NCBI GenBank assembly: GCA_003024985.2
Contig: PXIH01S0012499.1
Source of the DNA: Euperipatoides rowelli
Taxonomy: Eukaryota > Onychophora > Udeonychophora > Euonychophora > Peripatopsidae
Direction: 5' to 3' (one strand)
Length of the DNA stretch: 10,041 nucleotides
Under the pieces are notes generated by a model that saw only the letters and a program-made list of their open reading frames with translations, did not search any database and was not told where the DNA came from. Each line of letters begins with the position of its first letter. Within the stretch, counting starts at the first letter, position 1. Shown one piece after another: positions 7,346 to 10,041 of this stretch. A program made the position numbers and the translations under genes.

Positions 7346-7562
7346 TTAGGCCTGCCTGCTATATGTTGAATAAATGTGCTCTGTCGATCTTGAAGTTAAA
7401 TCCATGTATAATATAGACTCATTTTCGGCTACATCAGCTATATTAACTGTTGTTAGTTGGAATGTAAAGCTGTTTTCATTGATTACAGTATCTACTTTAT
7501 ATTTGTGCAATGAAAAAATTCGATTCATTTCTTCATCATTTTTTATAACAGTCATTGATAAC
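7346..7562 (-). pseudogene. Second exon of the broken spliced gene
   Basis: A strong acceptor (GCATTTTTCAG, ending at 7563, with a branch-like CACTAAT about 28 nt upstream) opens a 217-nt stretch. Joined to the donor at 8777, the phase fits exactly: AG|G makes an Arg codon and the frame continues LSMTVIKNDEEMNRIFSLHK. It then runs through an acidic, Thr/Asn-rich region to TYSRQA and a TAA at 7348-7346. I do not recognise this part. No good GT donor precedes the stop; a GC-type site (CAG|GCAGGC) lies just before it. The link to the third block is therefore open, and the stop may be either a true end or decay. Confidence 0.45.
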
Positions 7563-8020
7563 CTGAAAAATGCCTTATGGTATTAGTGTTGTAACATGAT
7601 AATGTTAGGTTTTAACAAAAAATAATTACAATCATTCACTTATAAACAACAGTATAATTTTATTAATAAAAAATAGAGTATGAAATTTACCAGAAAACAT
7701 AAACCTTACATAAAAAAGACATTCGTAATACAACAAAAAACAGAATTTCATGTTTTAGTGTGTCTACACTCTACAGCCTGTTATAAAAAAATTTATTTTG
7801 ATTATTGTTTTTAATTTTACACAAGCAAATAAATAATCACTTATAAATAAATAATAGTCCAGCTGTTAAGCAGAACAATTGTGCACTTTATGATAAAAGT
7901 ATGAAATTTCTACCATAGATCATATGAACCGTTATATTTAAAAAAAATTATGTGGAGGGAAGTCAGATTCCAGATGTTTGGGGTCTGGGGGACCTGCTAA
8001 TTAGCATATTTAGCTTATTT

Positions 8021-8071
8021 GGACATCATTTCTGAATTTTACAAAGGGAAACTTCAGAAATCATAATGTCC
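8021..8071. repeat. Imperfect 15-bp hairpin inside the TIR element
   Basis: GGACAT (8021-8026) pairs with ATGTCC (8066-8071), and ATTTCTGAA (8028-8036) pairs with TTCAGAAAT (8053-8061). One asymmetric bulge (C versus CATA) separates the two helices, and the loop is 16 nt. Confidence 0.7.
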
Positions 8072-8275
8072 TAGAACCCAGAATGCTTTGGGATGTTTTC
8101 TCATACATTTTGGGTAATTTTGAAAAAATCAAGATGGCAGTCAAATTTATTTATTTTTTAATTTTTCGATGGGGATGTGTTCAGGAATGAATTCTGGGTA
8201 GTATGTGAAGTCATAGACCTGAGCAGAATGATGAACCATCGAATTAGAGCATTTTTGACAGAATATTTTCTAATT

Positions 8276-8338
8276 TTTGTCGAATTGNTTTGTCGAATTG
8301 CCCCTACAACAATGACCTCTAGCTAACCATAGAGGTCA
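8276..8338. repeat. 13-bp tandem pair and 9-bp perfect hairpin near the right end
   Basis: TTTGTCGAATTG occurs at 8276-8287 and 8289-8300, separated by the single ambiguous base at 8288. Just downstream TGACCTCTA (8313-8321) and TAGAGGTCA (8330-8338) form a perfect 9-bp stem around an 8-nt loop, close to the right terminal repeat. Confidence 0.75.
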
Positions 8339-8358
8339 AATAAAATTTCCCTCCACAT

Positions 8359-8776
8359 CTAAATATAAACATTATGTTATATACTAGCTANNNTAAACAT
8401 TTCATACACTTTGTCAAAAAATGCACAATTCTACAAAAATACTCAGGCAGTTGCACTATAAGCACTAAACGTCTTGTAAAAGAAAGAAATAATATCAACA
8501 ATAATATAGGCTATTTCTATGAGTTGTTTTTAGCATGATGTAGCAATTAGTTTAGTTGCAACATTTTTAAAATGTGTTAAGTCTACACATTTCATAAAAT
8601 GTAACTTAATATTTTCATGTTTACTTACAAACTCTGTTTATATTGAATACTAACAAGGACAGTGTCTATATTTTGTAAATGTAATGTTATAAATGGCTTA
8701 AATTAGTTAGCTGCACTAATCTCAAAATATAGAGGATAGAATACAAAACTTACATTTAATGGTAAAACAAACTTAC
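8359..8776. other. AT-rich intron-like DNA with an assembly gap
   Basis: Unique-looking AT-rich sequence with NNN at 8391-8393. It has no sustained open frame. It belongs to the inferred intron and lies between the inverted-repeat element and the first exon. Confidence 0.5.
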
Positions 8777-8834
8777 CTTTCATCTGCCAGTGTAATTAAA
8801 TAATCAGTTCTTTTACAATTGCTTCATCAGTCAT
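8777..8834 (-). pseudogene. First exon of the broken spliced gene
   Basis: On the minus strand an ATG at 8834 begins MTDEAIVK, and 58 nt later AGATGAAAG|GTAAGT is a near-perfect donor. The frame set by the second exon reads TDYLITLADER up to the junction. The ATG frame instead meets a TAA at 8798-8796, so a one-base shift between about 8826 and 8811 separates the two. Either the copy is broken here, or translation begins in another, unseen exon. The phase match to the second exon and the quality of both splice sites are the main support. Confidence 0.4.
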
Positions 8835-9004
8835 TTTACTATAGCATATCAGAATATATTAACTTAGTAAACAAAATAAAATGAACCACTTAAACAGAAA
8901 CAGCACTGCTACTGCAAACAACAAATTGAATTAAAATGCCAAACTGAATGTGTTCAGAATGCAGATGGTCCATCTCCAAAATTTCTAACATTTGATTTGC
9001 TACA
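8835..9004. other. AT-rich spacer
   Basis: This would be the upstream region of the broken minus-strand gene. I see no TATA or CCAAT element in the minus orientation that I would defend, and no open frame. Confidence 0.4.
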
Positions 9005-9221
9005 GGACATAGAACAGTTGCATTTTAAAACGGCTCTTTCTGGTTTGGATGTAAACTATATTATTTGTTTTGGTTCTATCTTCTGATTGGCTGAGAGGAT
9101 ATAAAACAGTTGCATGGTAAAATTGTTTTTCTATTTTGGGACATGAAAGAAATGTGCTTCTGAAATTTCAGTAAATTATTGAGAAAATGCAAATTATTAT
9201 GGTGGATATAAAACACTTGCA
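9005..9221 (+). repeat. Three spaced copies of GATATAAAACAGTTGCA
   Basis: Related 18- to 19-bp blocks lie at 9005-9022 (GGACATAGAACAGTTGCA), 9096-9114 (AGGATATAAAACAGTTGCA) and 9203-9221 (TGGATATAAAACACTTGCA). Spacing is about 92 and 107 bp. The sequence between them does not align obviously. The middle copy contains TATAAAA (9100-9106), with ATTGG, the reverse of CCAAT, 10 nt upstream at 9086-9090. That resembles a core promoter, but there is no gene directly downstream except the truncated gypsy fragment. Confidence 0.5.
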
Positions 9222-9235
9222 CTCTCGGGCAGCGA

Positions 9236-9684
9236 ATTAACACTCATTTAGGACTTTTTAGTGTCAACAGACTACCTGTCCCTGAAATTTTCCAAAGTGT
9301 CATGGACACAATATTAAAAACTGTTAATAGGAAAATTAAAGTCGTTTGCTACTTGGATGATATTTTGATAAGCAGCAAAAGTTTATACTCCCATCTAGAT
9401 TACCTGAAAGTAGTACTGGAAACTCTAGAAAATAATGGAATACGTCTCAACAAGGATAAATGTGAATTATGCAAGACAAGCATCTAAAATTTGGGTCATA
9501 TTGTTAGCAAAAAGGGAATTAGCGTAAACAGTAACAAAATTAAAGCTGTTATTGATGCACCCACCCCCACTAATGTTGACCAACTTCGATCTTTTCTTGG
9601 CCTACTAAGCTACTATCACAAATTTCTTCCTAACTTATCACATAAATTATCAGAACTAAATCAACTTTTATGTAAAGGAACAAA
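9236..9684 (+). pseudogene. Reverse transcriptase palm/thumb and connection, broken
   Basis: The reading frame gives INTHLGLFSVNRLP, then VPEIFQSVMDTILKTV, then CYLDDILIS with the catalytic YLDD at 9350-9361, then a helix (HLDYLKVVLETLENNGIRLN), KDKCELCKTSI and an in-frame TAA at 9485-9487. The same frame resumes as NLGHIVSKKGISVNSNKIKA and LRSFLGLLSYYHKFLPNLSH, the usual thumb/connection wording. The loop between RLP and IFQ is about five residues shorter than in typical gypsy RTs (the FGxxxxP part), which looks like an in-frame deletion of about 15 bp near 9277. The TAA stands where family members usually carry a sense residue. The frame is lost by a one-base change just before 9685. Confidence 0.9.
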
Positions 9685-10041
9685 TGGCAGTGAAATGAAA
9701 ATTGTAACAAACAATTCCAAATCATTAAAGAAGAAATCACTTCAGAAAAGCTGCTAACACACTACAACCCTAATCTTGAACTAATCCTTGTTACTGATGC
9801 CTTCCTTTATGGTTTAGGTGCTATTCTTACTCATCGCTTCAGTGACAAAAGTGAAAAACCCATAATGTTTGCATTGCGAAGTTTAAAAAACACTGAAAAT
9901 AAATATTCACAACTAGATCACGAAGCACTTGGTATAATATTCAGAATTAAAAAATTCTATAAATATATTTATGGCCGAACCTTCACACTAATTAATGATC
10001 ATAAAACATATATATTTTTAGTTCAGAAAAGGAAATTCCAA
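9685..10041 (+). pseudogene. RNase H domain of the gypsy fragment, partial
   Basis: This domain degrades the RNA strand of the RNA/DNA hybrid during reverse transcription. The frame shifts by one base relative to the RT and resumes at 9685 as WQ, then a TGA at 9691-9693, then NENCNKQFQIIKEEITSEKL. From 9694 to the window end it is fully open. Acidic residues match the catalytic positions: Asp 9796-9798 in VTDAF, Glu 9922-9924 in DHEAL and Asp 9997-9999 in NDHK. Two family-typical residues next to them differ: Ser after Asp-Ala is Phe, and Thr before Asp-His is Asn. The domain is cut by the window edge. Confidence 0.88.

Larger units (their letters stand above)
7950..8358. mobile_element. Terminal-inverted-repeat (MITE-like) element
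   Basis: ATGTGGAGGGAA at 7950-7961 is matched by its exact reverse complement TTCCCTCCACAT at 8347-8358, giving an element of about 409 bp with no coding capacity. The DNA just outside each end is also partly inverted (GTTATATTTA at 7931 versus TAAATATAAAC at 8360-8370), so the true repeat may be longer with an A-rich insertion on the left. The interior is less AT-rich than its surroundings and holds two hairpins and a 13-bp tandem duplication. A non-autonomous DNA transposon is the simplest reading. The target-site duplication cannot be fixed, and a fold-back element of another kind is possible. Confidence 0.5.
7563..8776 (-). other. Inferred intron of the broken spliced gene
   Basis: The stretch is bounded by AAAG|GTAAGT at 8777/8776 and TTTTTCAG|G at 7563/7562 on the minus strand. 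It is very AT-rich with no sustained open frame. It contains the inverted-repeat element at 7950-8358 and the Ns at 8288 and 8391-8393. Another GTAAGT lies at 8628-8623 and could be an alternative donor, but no exon is evident before it. Confidence 0.4.
9236..10041 (+). mobile_element. Ty3/gypsy retrotransposon pol fragment, 5'-truncated
   Basis: The fragment begins abruptly inside the reverse transcriptase palm at INTHLGLF and proceeds through the YLDD active site, the connection region and RNase H before running off the window. Gag, protease, the RT fingers and any 5' LTR are absent on the left, where unrelated sequence abuts. Integrase and 3' LTR, if present, lie beyond 10041. Motif order and wording (YLDDIL, LGHIVS, LRSFLGLLSYYHKF) are distinctive for Ty3/gypsy rather than Copia or BEL. 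Two stops and one frameshift show decay, but the copy is much better preserved than the LINE remnant. Confidence 0.92.

Noticed and set aside
7374-7586. Plus-strand open frame of 70 codons
   Set aside because: It is antisense to the second exon of the minus-strand gene, whose frame is supported by a splice acceptor and phase match.
1-10041. tRNA, rRNA or bacterial-type defence system
   Set aside because: No cloverleaf with box A/B spacing, no rRNA-like conserved stretch, and no ribosome-binding-site-led gene cluster was seen on either strand.

Overview
The window looks like non-coding and accessory DNA from an animal, probably an invertebrate. It is AT-rich throughout, has no operon-like gene packing, and carries simple repeats, a minisatellite, a long satellite array, decayed LINE and Ty3/gypsy retrotransposon remnants, exon-sized open stretches bounded by GT/AG-type splice signals, and assembly Ns (8288, 8391-8393). 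I cannot name the species. No intact protein gene, rRNA, tRNA or CRISPR array is visible.

Layout. 1-830: AT-rich DNA with a short direct repeat and one candidate internal exon on the minus strand (725 to 574). 841-1441: a 12-bp minisatellite, an ATTC tract and a GA-rich polypurine tract. 1442-1860: nothing recognised. 1861-3875: about 16 tandem copies of a degenerate satellite unit averaging about 126 bp, each with a G-rich segment. 3876-4760: unassigned DNA with a TG/TCTG microsatellite, then outlying satellite copies surrounding a second pair of 123-bp repeats. 4911-6635, minus strand: a decayed LINE with an ORF1 pseudogene (RNA-binding-like region, ruined CCHC zinc knuckle, basic tail), followed by the first part of ORF2 (an APE-type endonuclease-like reading frame) that runs into an ACT/ATT microsatellite where the element ends. 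6786-8834, minus strand: a broken, apparently spliced gene. Exon 1 and exon 2 have good splice signals and compatible phase. A third coding block carries a GKxY...CxC...FWxL module that I recall from a multi-copy, transposase-like family of invertebrates. Its introns hold a probable LINE/SINE tail (7191-7283) and a terminal-inverted-repeat element with internal hairpins (7950-8358). 9005-9221: three spaced copies of a GATATAAAACAGTTGCA-like motif. 9236-10041, plus strand: a 5'-truncated Ty3/gypsy pol fragment (reverse transcriptase palm with YLDD, connection, RNase H) that runs off the window end and is broken by two stops and one frameshift.

The parts do not form a working pathway. The picture is a repeat-rich locus built by transposon insertion, tandem amplification and decay. 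The most informative items are the spliced pseudogene, the LINE that lacks its 3' rather than its 5' end, and the two satellite families of nearly equal period.
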